Shown: positions 1 to 11,125, counted from the stretch's first letter. The stretch: DNA of 44,879 nucleotides from Chara braunii (GCA_003427395.1 BFEA01000550.1:464745-509623); one strand, 5' to 3'. Numbers and translations: made by a program. The notes: a model not told the origin generated them from the sequence alone.

Positions 1-312
1 GGCTACAGCTACGACTTCTAGAACTCACTAGGACTCCTATCCGACAGGTCCACAGATCGAACCCCTACCCCTACACCGACCTACGACAGACAACAACCAC
101 TGTCAAAACACAGGTCACGGGTTCAAACACTCGGGGTCGACACAGATACTGTACACTGGTAAGGTGAGAACTAGGGATCGAGCCCTGGGGTCTGCATTCG
201 CTACTGCTGACAGGTGAAAACCGTTTCATTTGTTAAGATTTTAGTCTTGATATAGGCAGCCAACTTATGCAGTTAGACTGGTTGAATCAGGCTATTCACC
301 TGTTGGACATGA
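1..312. repeat. Anonymous repeat-like sequence at the window edge
   Basis: No gene is visible here. The stretch around 110-140 (a CACGGGTTCAAAC-type core) resembles the 3' part of the repeat at 8401-9566, which carries CACGGGATCAAGTCC cores. I infer the 3' end of a related degenerate repeat that continues to the left of the window. The similarity was judged by eye over short blocks only. Confidence 0.25.
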
Positions 313-789
313 GGTTTTGTTTTAATTAAGGTAGACCCCGAACACCCGACGCGATGGGGGAGTCGCTTAATGGGGTCTGTGAAGACAAGACTGTCGGAGC
401 AAATACCGTTACAAGGGTTGAAGCCTACCAGAGCTTCCAATTATTTAGCCTGGGCCCAGCTGGATGAGATGGAGAGAGTCATGAAGACAATGACTTGAGA
501 GCATGCGGAGAATTATCTAGCTGCCCGGGCCAAGGCTTGCGCACCAGCTGCCAAACCAGTCAAATGGTCGAGGGGGCGACCACGAAAGGTCCCAAGGCCG
601 TTGGAGAAGGAAACCGCTTCTCAAGGGGTAACAGATGAGGAAGAGGAGGAGGAGGAGGAGGACGGCTTAAACAAAGTTGTTGCTGTCACACCTGCCAAAC
701 GTCCAAGGGGCAGACCATGAAAGGGCCCAGTTCAATTGGTGGAGGATGCAACAGTGCACCCATCGACTGCTGATGTATATAACTTATGA
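313..789 (+). pseudogene. Decayed AT-hook protein reading frame
   Basis: A single + strand frame stays protein-like from 313 to the stop at 787-789. It is broken only by TGA at 496-498 and TGA at 718-720. It encodes two AT-hook motifs, RGRPRK at 571-588 and KRPRGRP at 697-717, separated by an acidic run of eight glutamates and an aspartate at about 637-663. AT hooks bind the minor groove of AT-rich DNA, so a nuclear DNA-binding role is likely for the ancestor. Both stops sit where arginine (CGA) would be natural: the second would extend the hook to RGRPRKG. That fits CpG deamination. No start codon or clear splice sites are visible. It could be an old transposon gene, a gene fragment, or an exon of an unrelated gene. 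I do not recognise the full-length family. Confidence 0.45.
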
Positions 790-794
790 AGCTA

Positions 795-1260
795 ATGGAG
801 TTCTGAGTTGGTCTCATTCTATTGGCAATGTGCTTGGGAAGAGATGATCTGATTCTCCGACAGGTGATGCACTGCTGTGGCCTTCTTCGGGCTTGGATTT
901 AAGAAGAGGTAAGTCTATCTCCATCCCTGCACCGTTTGGATTTCAGAAGGGGTAAGTAGCTCAAGCTCTTGGGGTTGCTGTCCGCTTTGTTTGTGTGCAG
1001 CTGCACTGCAGCGTTAGAAATTAGAATATGGAGTTCTGAGCTGGTCTCATTCTCTTGGCAATGTGCTTGGGAAGAGACGATCTGATTCTCTCACAGGTGA
1101 TGCACTGCTGTGGCCTTTTTTGGGCTTGGATTTAAGAAGAGGTAAGTATCTCTCCATCCCTACACCATTTGGATTTCAGAAGGGGTGAGTATCTCAAGCG
1201 CTTGGGGTTGCTGTCCGCTTTGTTTGTGTGCAGCTGCACTGAAGTGTTAGAAATGGAATA
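795..1260 (+). repeat. Tandem duplication, 233-bp period
   Basis: The segment beginning ATGGAGTTCTGAG at 795 is repeated from 1028, and the similarity runs to about 1250. The copies differ by scattered substitutions such as ATTGG/CTTGG and CTTCTT/TTTTTT. Each holds GT-AG-like strings (AGAGGTAAGT, TGTGCAG), but no protein-like frame links them. No gene is seen here. Confidence 0.75.
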
Positions 1261-1444
1261 CTTTCGAGTAGTTAGTATTAAGTACTGTCAACTTGTTCTA
1301 TGTTTGTCTATTTGCTTTAATTTAATCCGGACTGTCGGGTCCGGTTCTGTCCAGTGTCTGGAAGATGTCCGGATTGAAGCGGGCAGGTCCGGTTTTCTGT
1401 CTGGATGTGTTGGGTGTCGGGGTCCGGGGTAGCCATGCTTTAAT

Positions 1445-1741
1445 GTCTGCTTTCAATTCGGCTCAATTATGTCGGGTATTCTGTGAGATGTCGCAATCTG
1501 GTTTCTCACTGTTCTCATTGCTTATTTCCTTGCAATTTGGTTTATCGCTGTTCTCATTGCTTATTTCCTTGCAATTTGGCTTATCGGTGGAAGGGCTTTC
1601 TTTATCAAGAGACTTCGGTGTATTGCTCGTTCCTATGTGGTGTGCATTGCGCTTTGATCTCTGCTGAGTCTGCTCTCAATTTGGCTCGATTAAGTCTGCT
1701 GTTCTGTGAAATGTCGCAATCTGGTGTGTCACTGTTCTCAT
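1445..1741 (+). repeat. Duplicated block with an inner 39-bp tandem repeat
   Basis: The block at 1445-1519, containing GAGATGTCGCAATCTGG, is repeated at about 1664-1741. Between them the unit GTTCTCATTGCTTATTTCC at 1511 recurs at 1550, a period of 39 bp. Short frames across it are repeat translations, not genes. From 1742 to 2239 I see nothing beyond probable intron ending at the acceptor at 2239. Confidence 0.6.
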
Positions 1742-2239
1742 GGTCAAGGCGGATGTGTGTTTGAGGATGTGTGGCACTTTTTTCCTTGCCCGAACTCAAA
1801 AAAGTGAAGAAGGAAAAGGAAAATGTGATGCGAGGAAAATGAGAAGGAACCTTGAGAAGGCATACTTGCCTCCATAGTCTGCCAGATCTTCGGAGAATGA
1901 AATGAAGCACCCACCCACGGACTGCAGTCATTTATTCTACTTTCATTTTCTGAAAAGTTGACTCTACTAGATGATGTATTGCACTCTTCCTTCTTTCTTT
2001 CCTCCTCAAAATTCTGCAGCATATGTCACCCAGGAGGTTACTGTATCGAGCCTTGTGCCAAGGAACCACACAGGAAGGGGAGAAAGGGTGGAGGGTGGGG
2101 ATAGGGATGGGGGGTCATTAAAGTGGGGCCATGGAGTGTTCTTCTTCCGCACCCCACCATAGCTGACTGTCATATTCTGTTCATTGATGTTGAGCGCAGG
2201 CAGACTTGAACACCTTTCGCTGATGACTTGAGTGTGCAG

Positions 2240-2479
2240 GGGATTGAGAAATACACAAAGCTGTTTGGAACAGCAATGGAGGACAATCCAGACTTTTTGC
2301 GGAGCATTGTGCACGGCATACTTGAAGGGGAGATCAGGGCTATGTCGGCATCCTTGACAATGGATCAGATCCACAGCGAGTGGTCCATTAATATGGGAAA
2401 CAAAGCAGCGGAGTGCTTGAAAGAGGACCTTCACAGCATGGGCCTTCACTTATACAGCTGCAACTTCAAAACCCTTCAG
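2240..2479 (+). CDS. FLOT: Flotillin-like protein, internal exon (SPFH/Band 7 domain)
   Basis: This 80-codon exon is preceded by TGTGCAG at 2233-2239 and ends at CAG|GT at 2479/2480, phase 0 on both sides. It encodes the second half of the SPFH/Band 7 domain of plant-type flotillins. HGILEGEIRAMSASLTMDQI aligns with the plant pattern QGIIEGETRVLAASMTMEEI, and MGLHLYSCNFKTLQ aligns with FGL-IYNANVKQL. Flotillins are membrane-associated scaffold proteins on the cytoplasmic face of the plasma membrane and endosomes, and act in microdomain assembly and clathrin-independent endocytosis. No stop or frameshift is present. The donor (GTTCGC) is weak. The protein continues without a missing residue in the exon at 43873. 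The N-terminal exons must lie left of the window. Family assignment is from recognised motifs; the domain calls are not from a search. Confidence 0.85.
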
Positions 2480-4523
2480 GTTCGCTTCGTTAACTAGCCA
2501 TGGACAAATAACCAATATAAATGAACGGATAAATGAATCAAAAAGAACAAAAAAAGAAGAAAGTTCAGATAATCGAACTATGATACTAACTGGCAAACCA
2601 ACCACGAGACCAACCAACAAACTGGCTAAAAGCAATGTTCGATCAGCAGGAAAAAAAAAAAGTACGGCCACTAACGTGGCCTAGTCAGCGACTGCAGCCT
2701 GAGCGAATTCGGCACCTTGGCCTGGATTCCATTCAATATTATGAATCAAAGTACCCACTGGCATATATGCCTCTTGTACCCAATTTTCCAAAGCTATAAA
2801 CCAGCAAACAAACCGAACAACAAACCAAGCAGCAATTTGTCTTCTATCAACTGTTTATTTTATGTTATATTCTATGCTACCTGGGGCGGCCTGCCGAGGA
2901 GCCACTCAACTTGCCCAGGGTTCTCCTGCCCAGGTCAACCTTGGGATGTCAAAAGTCGGGTCCCCGCCCCCCCCCGCATCAGTGGCGTGTTTGTGCGGCC
3001 ACCGAAAGCAGCCAAATCATGGATCTTCTTTGTTTTTCATTGTTTTCAGTTGTTGAGGGGGAGGGAAAGTAATAAATGGGGGTTAATGGGGGTTAATGAG
3101 ATATAAAGGGGTTCGAAGGGGGGTGTGCCTTTATTATATTCTTTCTTTATCTTTGATTCAATAAGGAATTCGGAGGTGGCCGTCAGGAAAAAGTTGATTG
3201 CATTGCAACTATACACAACATATTTTTTACCAGATTCTCTTTACTTTTCAAAGACTTTTATCGGATACTTTCCCGGGTGCCAAGGTTTCTCCAGAATGCC
3301 CGGAAGCCTGGCCGGGTGCCCAGCTGGGCGGCCCACCAGTCGAGGTCACGGGCGCCCTCAGCGCTGGGCTGAAGCCAACCTTCTTTTGCCCCGGGTGAAG
3401 TTTGGGTGGCTGCGCGGATCTGCGCGCTGCCAGTCACTTTCTGAGTTCTTTTTGGGGGACGGCACACCTCCTTTTTGTTTTTTGAAGTTTCCCTTCTGGC
3501 TGAAATCTCAGCTGTTGAACCTCATGATTGGCTGTTGGGATTCAGCTCGATAATCTCGGCTGCCGGCTGATATTCGGACAGGGAGCGCATGGGATTTCAT
3601 CACATGGCTTCGTACTTGTCCTGTTTGAACCAGGGGTTGTCTTCATCGTTGCCAGTGGTCAATGTCTTCGTCGACGACAGTGATCATCCATCACCACTCA
3701 TCTCCACCTCTATGTCGCCGACCTCCTACCTGATCTCCACAACCACCTCCTCCCTCATCTCCACACCCCCAACTCCAAAACTCCCCAAGCCCACACTGCG
3801 TACTTGCAAGAAAAGAAAACAGCCTGGTTTGGAGCTTAACTCGGTGGGCGCAGTACATCCCCACAGGCAAAAAAAAAAAAGACGAAAGGACTCTTTTGTT
3901 CATGCAGGCCACCCCAGGTGAGGCCCTGCCCGGGCAAGCCAGGTAATCCAGGATTTTTTTATTTTGTGCTGGGGGGGGCTGCCTGGGACCTTGCCTGGCC
4001 TGGCATTCTGGGCAGCCAGATGTAGCCTGGTGCCTGGAATTATACCCTAGGCAAGGTAGCCGACATTCAGGTCTAGCCAAACTGCGGAACCCGAACGGCC
4101 AACGTTTGGCCCCCCTTGGAGACATGTCCGTCCAAACCCGAACGCCAAAAAAAAGAAACAAAAAAAACTTTTTTTTCCCCTCTTCCTTTTTTTTTTTTTT
4201 TTTTTGCAAAAACAGGGCCTTATGGTCCTGGCTCCATATACATTATGGGGAGCATCAGTCCGGTTCCTTTTCAACCGGCAAGTCATGGTAGTACAACAAC
4301 ATACATGCACACGCTTCCTTCCATCTGCCCGAAGGAACCCTGAACAGCATTGATTGCTCCGTCTTTGTGGAGGATTAACTGTCAGCCTGCCTTTAAACCC
4401 AACGTCCTCTCAACTAGGGTATACCCTAGCTGTCTGCTATCCTTAAAGCTCAAGACTTTGCGAGAGGCACAATCCTGTCCACACGCCAACGTCTGTTGTG
4501 ATGGGTTCTCTCAGTGCTCTCTC
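2480..4523. other. Intron DNA without recognisable genes
   Basis: This stretch holds three GC-rich patches rich in CCTGG/CCAGG (about 2880-2960, 3270-3400 and 3905-4060), a poly-C run near 2970, a short tandem TGGGGGTTAA near 3077-3098, and T runs near 4170-4205. Open frames such as 3589-3921 are low-complexity Ser/Thr/Pro translations and have no recognisable domain. The patches may be decayed copies of one repeat. I cannot assign a family. Confidence 0.5.
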
Positions 4524-5790
4524 TGTTATGATTCTGGTTGCGTGTTGTCTGAAGACCAACACTCACACACATAGACTTCCAGGTATGTGCATACATACAC
4601 AGAAGGAAGGGGAGAGGATAGAAGTGTCACACCGCACGGGGAGAGATAAACACAGCGGAAGACTTGACCATGCGATATGACAAGGTACATTGAAAGTGCA
4701 GTTCACTCCCCTCAATCCTCACAACCAGTCATAAAGGAAAGCCGAGTAGATCGCATCCAGAAAAACAATGAAACGATGATAGTCCAAACCCAGTATCACA
4801 CGGTTTATTAAACTCAGAGTCTCGAATTGTCAGGAGAACCTCAGAACTACAGTGCGCTGCTCAAAAGTGAGCAGCGCATCACTCCCCAATCCTGTGTAAC
4901 CACTCGTAACACCCCTGAGCCCCTGAAACAGCAAGCGCCACCCAAGTACTGCCTCCAGAGGACAGCACCACCCTGAAACAGGCCTCTGAGGCCAAGCGCC
5001 ACTCAGAGGGTGAAGAAGAAGACCAGCGCCACAGTATATGATGATGACGAAGTGTCGGAAGACTTCCCGGGTGGAAGTCTGCAGCAGCGCCACCACTCCT
5101 GACAAGATGACCTCTGAGGAAGAAGCTGCAGCTATGGCTGCAGCGCACAACCCTGTGACCCCACGCCGGAGGAGGGTCCAGCAGGGCACCAACTTCTCTT
5201 GCCCCCAGCAGACCTCGAATAACCCAGACCTCTGACAGCCCCGCGTGCTGGCAGAGTACAGCGCAGGCCCCAGCTATGGCCGGTGCTCCGAAGGTCTGGC
5301 TATGTCTGTCTCCTTCCACGCTGAGCGGTCACCACTTCCGGTTCACGCGTAGCACAACAGCAATGTACTCGGTACCAACTGCCAAAAGCCCTGAACCGAT
5401 GTGCCCATCCTATCTATAGTCTAAACTTGCCTAGAGTCGACCTAGACCGGACTGACTGACCGACCGATACCATTTGCTGTGTCGGTCTCTAGGGCCTCTC
5501 CCTACCCGGCTATAGGCCTTAGAACCGTCTATCAGTTTAGGCCCTTAGGGCCTGTCTGTCCTAGGGGTAGTCCGGGCCTGCTATTTGCAGTTAGGGTAGC
5601 TGCAGGAATTCCAGTTAGTATGGGCCTATATTTTCACGAATTTGCAGATATGTCCCTACTGGATTTCCGTACAGGCAGGTCTCTCGGTTAGCCCTCAGCC
5701 AAACAAAATTACGAATCTGACCTACAATGGTACAGCCTTGACAAGAGAGAGGCTACAGGCGACCAGAAACTAGCAAGTCATTGCACTCTC
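4524..5790 (+). mobile_element. Degenerate repeat, TGTTATG family, copy 1
   Basis: The sequence starts TGTTATGATTC and resembles the repeat starting TGTTATGCACC at 8401 in general layout: an AC-rich 5' part, then a short protein-like part, then a T/C-rich end. The string TGCTCTCTC occurs at 4515-4523 and again at 5791-5799, so a target duplication is possible, but it is low-complexity and could be chance. The protein-like part spans about 4916-5235 and switches frame. It includes KQASEAKRHSEGEEED and, in another frame, DKMTSEEEAAAMAAAHNPV, resembling a gag or ORF1 N-terminus. Class is unknown. Confidence 0.35.
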
Positions 5791-5863
5791 TGCTCTCTCT
5801 TGCCATTCTCCTTCCATGTCTGTCTTGTTGCTGTCTTCTTTCGTTGTTCCCCTGGTTGCCCTG

Positions 5864-8400
5864 CTATACCCAGATGGTAGCCGGTATATCTTGTGTCCTG
5901 TGAACCTCTCGACCTGTTGCCACGTCTGAGTTATGCCAGTCTTTCCACCTCGGACTCAGCTCATTTAGACCTGCGACTTTGCCGCCTGCCAGCCAATTGT
6001 GCTTGAACTTCGCAAGCACCTCCCGTTTTGTCTCCGGATTGTTCTGCAACCAGATTTTGACCTTCTTCCATTGGCATAGAATCTCAGCCTCGATCATACC
6101 TTTGGTGGCCGCCCAGACCTTTTCCCGTGGATTCTTGGATCCCCCCAGCGTTCTGCTGCATCTCTTTCCAAATTGCCCATAGTGTGACCTTGTGTATCAT
6201 TCCAAACCATATCCTTTCAGATTTGCTCAGGTTAGGGGGTATGTTAGTCCAGAGGAGGAGTTGAAGGGGGTGTTCGGGAAGAGGAGACACGAAAAGGCTA
6301 TCCCAAAGGTCAGATGCCCTCACCAAATATTATATGGTTTCATTGCATCTAATTAAGCAGTGTAGTATGTCTTCTTGTTCCTGATCCGATCAGGCCCTAC
6401 AGATATCAGAGCAGTTTTGATCGTTTCTGCTTTTTCTGGCGTGCAACCACTGATTGACCAGCAGGGCAGCATATGCTATAAGCCTCTGCATGCTTCTGAT
6501 TTTGATTGGTTTTATGGTTTTATATTTTTTCCATGGGATCTTAGATATAAGTTCCGATTCAGTGCCAATTAACTTCACCATCGGTAGTTGATTGCTGGTT
6601 TCGGGTCCTTTGTCTTCAATAACATCATGGAGCCGAGTTTGACCGTATATTCCAAAATTGGAATTGGTGATTTGCTGGTCTTGTCCCTTTGCGGCTGCCA
6701 AGCCCATTCATGTGGGTCGAATTCTAGATCCTGGACCGCTATTCCCATTTCGAAAATTTGTTTTGGCCAGATTCCTAGTACTCTCACCTTGCGAAGTGTA
6801 AAAGTCTGGAACGTTGTTGTTTGTGGGTCGGTTTTGTTGGTGGTGGGTTCATCCGGTTTTGTCCACTGGATAGGGAAGATGGGCATCCACCCCATTCTTG
6901 ATTGTCGATGGGAAAATTGGTATGCTCTCGTTGGGGTGTTCTCCTGGATTAGGATTCCCCATTCCGCTGATTTCCAGTTGAAGTCCTCATTGAGTAGATC
7001 TGCCCAGCTATCCGGGATGCTCCTTACGATCATCTGTACGTTTTCATCTCTTTGGTGACAGCCTTTTAGTCTGCGTTTAAGTTCATCTTCGTCCAACCAG
7101 TCTCTCCTTCCCTCGTTCCATATATCTCTCACTCTCCAGATCCCATTTTTGATCCACGTTAGCCATTTATTTCCTGTCTGGGACAACGTCCAGGGGTGGT
7201 TCCCTTCGTCTTTCACCCATGGGTTTCCAAAGAGCGGTTGTCTCAGTACTTCTTCCTTTGATCTGGGTCTGTTTATCTTTCCTGGCATAATTTCCCTCAA
7301 GATTCAGAACAGGGCTGTCCGGTAGGGCAGCGATCCTTGTTCCTGTCTTGGAATTCCTCCTCTCCTCCACCTCCTCCTACCTGTTTTAGGACTCCAATCT
7401 TATTCATCACGAAGAATTGTCCTGGAATATTAGGGGGGAATGTTGTTGGCGACAGGCTCCTGATGCTGTCAAGCGCCAGCTTGTTCCATGCCAACGAATG
7501 TCTGGTCAGGAGTTTGACTATCCATTTTGTTTGGAGGGCTCTTGTTTCCTGTCTGGGGTCTATTATGCCTAAGCCACCCTGAGCCGGTTGCCTTGTGATG
7601 TAGTGCCATGCAATCTTTGGTATGTAGTTCTCTATGTTAGGGTCCCCCGACCATAGATAAGCTCTAGTTTTTCGGCTTAGGTCTTTGATTGTCTGGTCAG
7701 GTATGGTCCAGATCGAAGTGATGTACCACATCATTGATAATATAGACGTATTGATGGTTAGTGCCCGGCCCAGTAAAGATGTGAAGGGCTGGCTCCATTT
7801 TCCCATTTTGTTTATTTGGCCGGTCAATAGGTTATGTGCCATCTGGGGTGTCGGTCCGTCTTACGTTATTTGAATTCCCAAGTATGTCGTAGGGGATTCA
7901 GGTATTTCCCATGTCTCAGGGCCTTGAAGATGGGGGACTGGTTCTTCAGATAGCCACCAACCTATTGGCTTTCTCCAATTTATCTTCATCTCTGAAGCTA
8001 GCCTGAAGGCTTCCATTGCTCTGACTAGTGCTGCCATGGAGGAGTTAGAAGTTCGTATTAATACCGTTAAGTCGTCGGCGAACATGATTATTGTGGGAAA
8101 TGTCATATGATGAGGGGAGCCTACATCATTTCCGGAAGCCTTTGGATAGATGGGTCCTTGCGTAAGAAGGACGCTATCGCCTCCATGACAGGGTGGGGCC
8201 AATGGGTCCTCCTGTCATACAGATCTGGAAATCTGGTAGCTTTATGATAAAAGTCCATTGACCTGAACACAACCAGATGCATGGTTATATAAGATTCTTA
8301 CCCACTTTCTAAAATTTGGGCCCACACCCATTTTTTCCATACTTGCGTTTAGAAAAGTCAAGTTTACCTGGTCATAGGCCTTTTCAAAGTCGAAGAATAG
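5864..8400 (-). pseudogene. LINE ORF2, RT catalytic core and C-terminal region
   Basis: On the - strand this begins with FFDFEKAYDQVNLTFLNASM at about 8398-8340. An in-frame stop and a frame change follow near 8250-8200. The catalytic box FADDLTVL, a variant of Y/F-ADD, lies at about 8059-8082. Downstream pieces at 7842-7297 (INKMGKWSQPFTSLLGRALT, then WHYITRQPAQGGLGI), 7300-6575, 6707-6390, 6326-6084 and 6097-5864 are typical of the plant LINE RT connection and zinc-binding C-terminus, but are split by several frameshifts. The frame ends at about 5864. Confidence 0.75.
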
Positions 8401-8713
8401 TGTTATGCACCCGATTGAACTTCAATCCACAACGAATTCACACGTTCCCATACACGCATGCAATTGCAGAGTAGACTCGAAGGAGGCAAATCCACACAAA
8501 GCCGGGGAGAAGATATGCACAGCTGAAGCCTAAAATACACAGAGAATTGAAAAACGAATTTCAATTCTGCAATCCCTCGTCCTCCTCCAATCAATCCAGA
8601 GTACTTGACCCAAGAATCCCAACAACGTTATCAACACCCATGGACCAATTAATTACAAGATTTCATCGAAGTATCTGGGAGTCTTCTTCTTCCCTCTTCC
8701 TCAAGCTCTAGCT

Positions 8714-9091
8714 ATGGTGCCTGTGCGCACCCAACCTGAGCCTGCCAATCGCCACACACCCGCAAGAATCCAACACCCCTCTGCACCACTCAGAAAGCCC
8801 ACTGCAGATGAAGTGTCCACTCGGCAGGGGAGCGCAGCTCCCAGGATGATAAAGAAGAACATCAACTCGATGAAGATAAAGGTCTGCCACGTCGAAGAAG
8901 AACCGCTACAAGGGCAGCTTTGGTGGCAACTGACCAAACCCCAACAGACAGCACGCAGGAAGCACCTCACGGGGTCGGGATCTGCACGACCCAGGTAAGC
9001 CCTCGTAACACCAGCTATGGCCGCCCACTTCCTTTCGTGGAAGAAGAGAACCGAGCGCTAAATTGGCGCAGCTTCGAGGTCAACCTCCCGT
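8714..9091 (+). pseudogene. Gag/ORF1-like fragment with a frameshift
   Basis: From ATG 8714 the product reads MVPVRTQPEPANRHTPARIQ and stays plausible to about 8847 (DEVSTRQGSAAPRM). A more natural continuation lies one frame over: DEDKGLPRRRRTATRAALVA from about 8866, ending in FVEEENRALNWRSFEVNLP before a stop near 9090. A shift near 8848 would explain this. The composition, acidic then strongly basic, suggests an RNA-binding gag or ORF1 N-terminus. I do not recognise the family with certainty. Confidence 0.35.
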
Positions 9092-9455
9092 AGCACTTCG
9101 TGGGAAAAGAATGACGAAAACAGAACCCAGATCCGTCAGCCCCTGCCTACTTCTACCCGACTTCCCTAGACCTACAACACAACAGCCGTCTACAGACCTA
9201 TTTGACCGTCCGACAAACAAACATATGTGGCCTAGTATTCAAAACCGTCCTAACTGCATCTAGATGGAGATATGAGCTAAGGGCACCCAAGGCTAAGACA
9301 CACAAAAGAAAGACCTACGGCCTACTAGCTTCTAGAAAGGTAGAAAAGACAAAACAATGAGGCTGAAAGGCCTAAGATTGCGAAGTAGGGACTACTAGCG
9401 ACAGGTTCAAGGTTCAAGCCCAACAAACCTCAAAAACAGTCAAACACCACAAACA

Positions 9456-9565
9456 AAATACAAGTCACGGGATCAAGTCCTGGGAAGCGCAAAACAGGCA
9501 GCAGAGAGTTAAATACAAGTCACGGGATCAAGTCCTGGGAAGCGCAAAACAGGCAGCAGAGAATT
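9456..9565 (+). repeat. 55-bp tandem repeat, two copies
   Basis: 9456-9510 and 9511-9565 are nearly identical; each contains CACGGGATCAAGTCCTGGGA. The last bases differ (GAGAGTT against GAGAATT). The core resembles a tRNA T-arm or polymerase III B box, but no A box or cloverleaf accompanies it. Confidence 0.85.
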
Positions 9566-9566
9566 A

Positions 9567-10022
9567 GGGGCTCGTTAGATACTCCTCGGACGCGTAAAGT
9601 CCCCGAGGAATTGTTCGTTCCACCTATCCTCGGGGATGCAGTCGGAAAAAAAAGTGAAAACACTCCGAAGGAAATTCCTTGGGCTACGAGGATTCCCCAG
9701 CCATTTCTTCCTTTTGCCCAAGGGACCTCACGAGGTCACTTGGGCAAAAGGAATCCGCGTTTCACGGAGAGGAGCGGGCACATGGGTAGAGAGACGTTAC
9801 AATCGAGAATCTGGATCGTGGCGGCACCCTCTTGGCTGAAGGCCTCAAGCACATTTGATTTTTTCTTTTCTTTTCTTTTTTCTTTTCTGACATTGCTCGA
9901 AGGAAATGTCCTCGGGCGACATCCCCGAGGACAGGTGGAACGGAGGGCCCAAATTTCCTTTTGAACCAAAAGGAATTTTTCCTTTTGCCCGAGGATTCCA
10001 ATAGGAGTGTCTAACGAGCCCC
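9567..10022. mobile_element. PIF/Harbinger (Tourist)-like MITE, 456 bp
   Basis: The left end GGGGCTCGTTAGATACTCCT and the right end, read on the - strand as GGGGCTCGTTAGACACTCCT, match at 19 of 20 positions. TTA flanks both sides (9564-9566 and 10023-10025), the target duplication type of PIF/Harbinger. The interior folds back: CCTTTTGCCCAAG at 9711-9723 faces CTTGGGCAAAAGG at about 9737-9749, and CCCGAGG boxes occur inverted at both ends. No transposase is encoded, so it would need one in trans. It sits at the edge of the TGTTATG repeat inside the LINE. Confidence 0.8.
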
Positions 10023-10051
10023 TTAGTGTACAGCCCGCTCTTCGCTGCAAT

Positions 10052-11125
10052 TCATTGCAATAGAATCGCTGTACTGATTTTCTTTTCCGTGATTTTCTTT
10101 GAGGCCTCATTTAGAGTCATAACGTTGTCTATCTTCCTGGTATAAACCCAACTTGGTCTATGTGAAAGCATTTGTCTGTTAGTTCTAGGATTCTGAAGGC
10201 TAGTGCTTTCGCCATAATTTTGTAGGGAAGCGTTTAGTAAGGAGATCGGTCTGTAGTTCCTGATGTCTTCCCGCTCCCCTTTCTTGTAGAGGAGTGTAAC
10301 GACGCTGGTACTTAGAGGTTCTCCCATACCTTCTTTTTCCCAGCAGTCGTTGTGGAATTGCATAAGGTCCGTTCGTAGCAGAGGCCAGAACTTTTCCCAG
10401 AATTCTTTTGTTAATCTGTCCACGTTCGGCGTCTTGTTGTTATTCATGCTTCGGACTGCAAAGAGTAGCTCTTTCATCGTTAAGGGTCTGTCTAACTTTT
10501 CTGCCTGTTCATCTGAGAGTGTCTTGTCTGAGTATTGGAGCATCCTAGCTTTGGCTTCCCTGACATGAGTGGGAGTTGAGGCCGGTGTCTTAGATTGATA
10601 GAGATCTTTGTAGGAGCTTTTAGCAACCTCCAACATCCCCTCATTGTCTGACTGGATTGTATGTTGGCCTATTTGTTCTTTAAGACCTTCAATTGTGTTG
10701 GCCCTATTATTGGCTTTTATTCTAGCAAAACAATGTTTGGAGAACTTTGGACATGTGTTCATTTAGTTCTAGATCTGTCATTCTGGCTCTGATTTGGAGG
10801 CCCTTCAGTTCCCATTGAGGCCACATTGTCAGTTCTTCCCGAGATTTTTCAAATACTTTTGTATACATGGGGAAGGAAGGGTCGGTAATTGAGTTACTTT
10901 TGGATATCTTGAGGGTTGTTTCAAGCATGTGTTTTCTCTGCTTCTTATCATTTGCCAGTTTTCTTGAAATTCTTGTTGCTGTTTGCGCCAGCGTGATGTA
11001 GCTGTCCTGAAACCATTCCCATCGGTCTTGATCAGGTAGGCACCTCCCTTCAAATTTTGCCAGCCTTTGATGATATTGGATGTTCGGTCTACCATGAGAC
11101 CATACACAAGATCAGCGAACTTCAT
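10052..11125 (-). pseudogene. LINE ORF2, linker and N-terminal part of reverse transcriptase
   Basis: The upstream linker region (about 11125-10722) is basic and helical and breaks frame near 10900. The segment 10762-10052 contains RT motifs: KELLFAVRSMNNNKTPNVD, equivalent to the usual KSPGxDG block; STSVVTLLYKKGE; and NYRPISLLN. Frame is lost soon after SLLN, and the frame ending STAILLQ stops near the insertion. The family copies its RNA at the target site by target-primed reverse transcription. This copy cannot make an active enzyme. The region around 11100-11125 overlaps the uncertain edge of the LTR of element A. Confidence 0.75.

Larger units (their letters stand above)
8401..9566 (+). 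mobile_element. Degenerate repeat, TGTTATG family, copy 2, inserted in the LINE
   Basis: This block splits the LINE RT. TAGTGT at 8398-8403 and again at 10024-10029 is the likely target duplication; its exact limits are blurred because the element itself may begin TGT. The MITE at 9567-10022 later inserted at its right edge. The 5' part has no genes. A gag-like frame starts at ATG 8714. The 3' part from 9080 is non-coding and ends in a 55-bp tandem repeat. It has no RT, so it is non-autonomous or a remnant. The superfamily is unresolved. Confidence 0.5.
5800..11112 (-). mobile_element. LINE (non-LTR retrotransposon), broken and 5'-truncated
   Basis: Minus-strand fragments of one LINE ORF2 run from about 11112 to 5864, interrupted by foreign DNA at 8401-10029. 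Across that insertion the protein joins as AGCTL followed by FFDFEKAYDQV, the usual LINE palm sequence. No endonuclease domain is present to the right of 11112, where element A begins, so the 5' half is missing. No poly(A) tract is seen at the 3' end near 5800. It lies antisense to the flotillin-like gene. Confidence 0.75.

Noticed and set aside
2210-2239. Extending the flotillin exon upstream to include ADDLSVQ
   Set aside because: The frame is open back to 2210 and DD recalls flotillin, but TGTGCAG at 2233-2239 is the only good acceptor and a stop lies at 2207-2209. Left as an uncertainty of the exon start.
3589-3921. Ser/Thr/Pro-rich open frame of 110 codons
   Set aside because: Low-complexity translation inside the intron with no recognisable domain, neighbours or splice context.
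9461-9480. A tRNA gene
   Set aside because: Only a T-arm-like core is present. There is no acceptor, D or anticodon stem around it.
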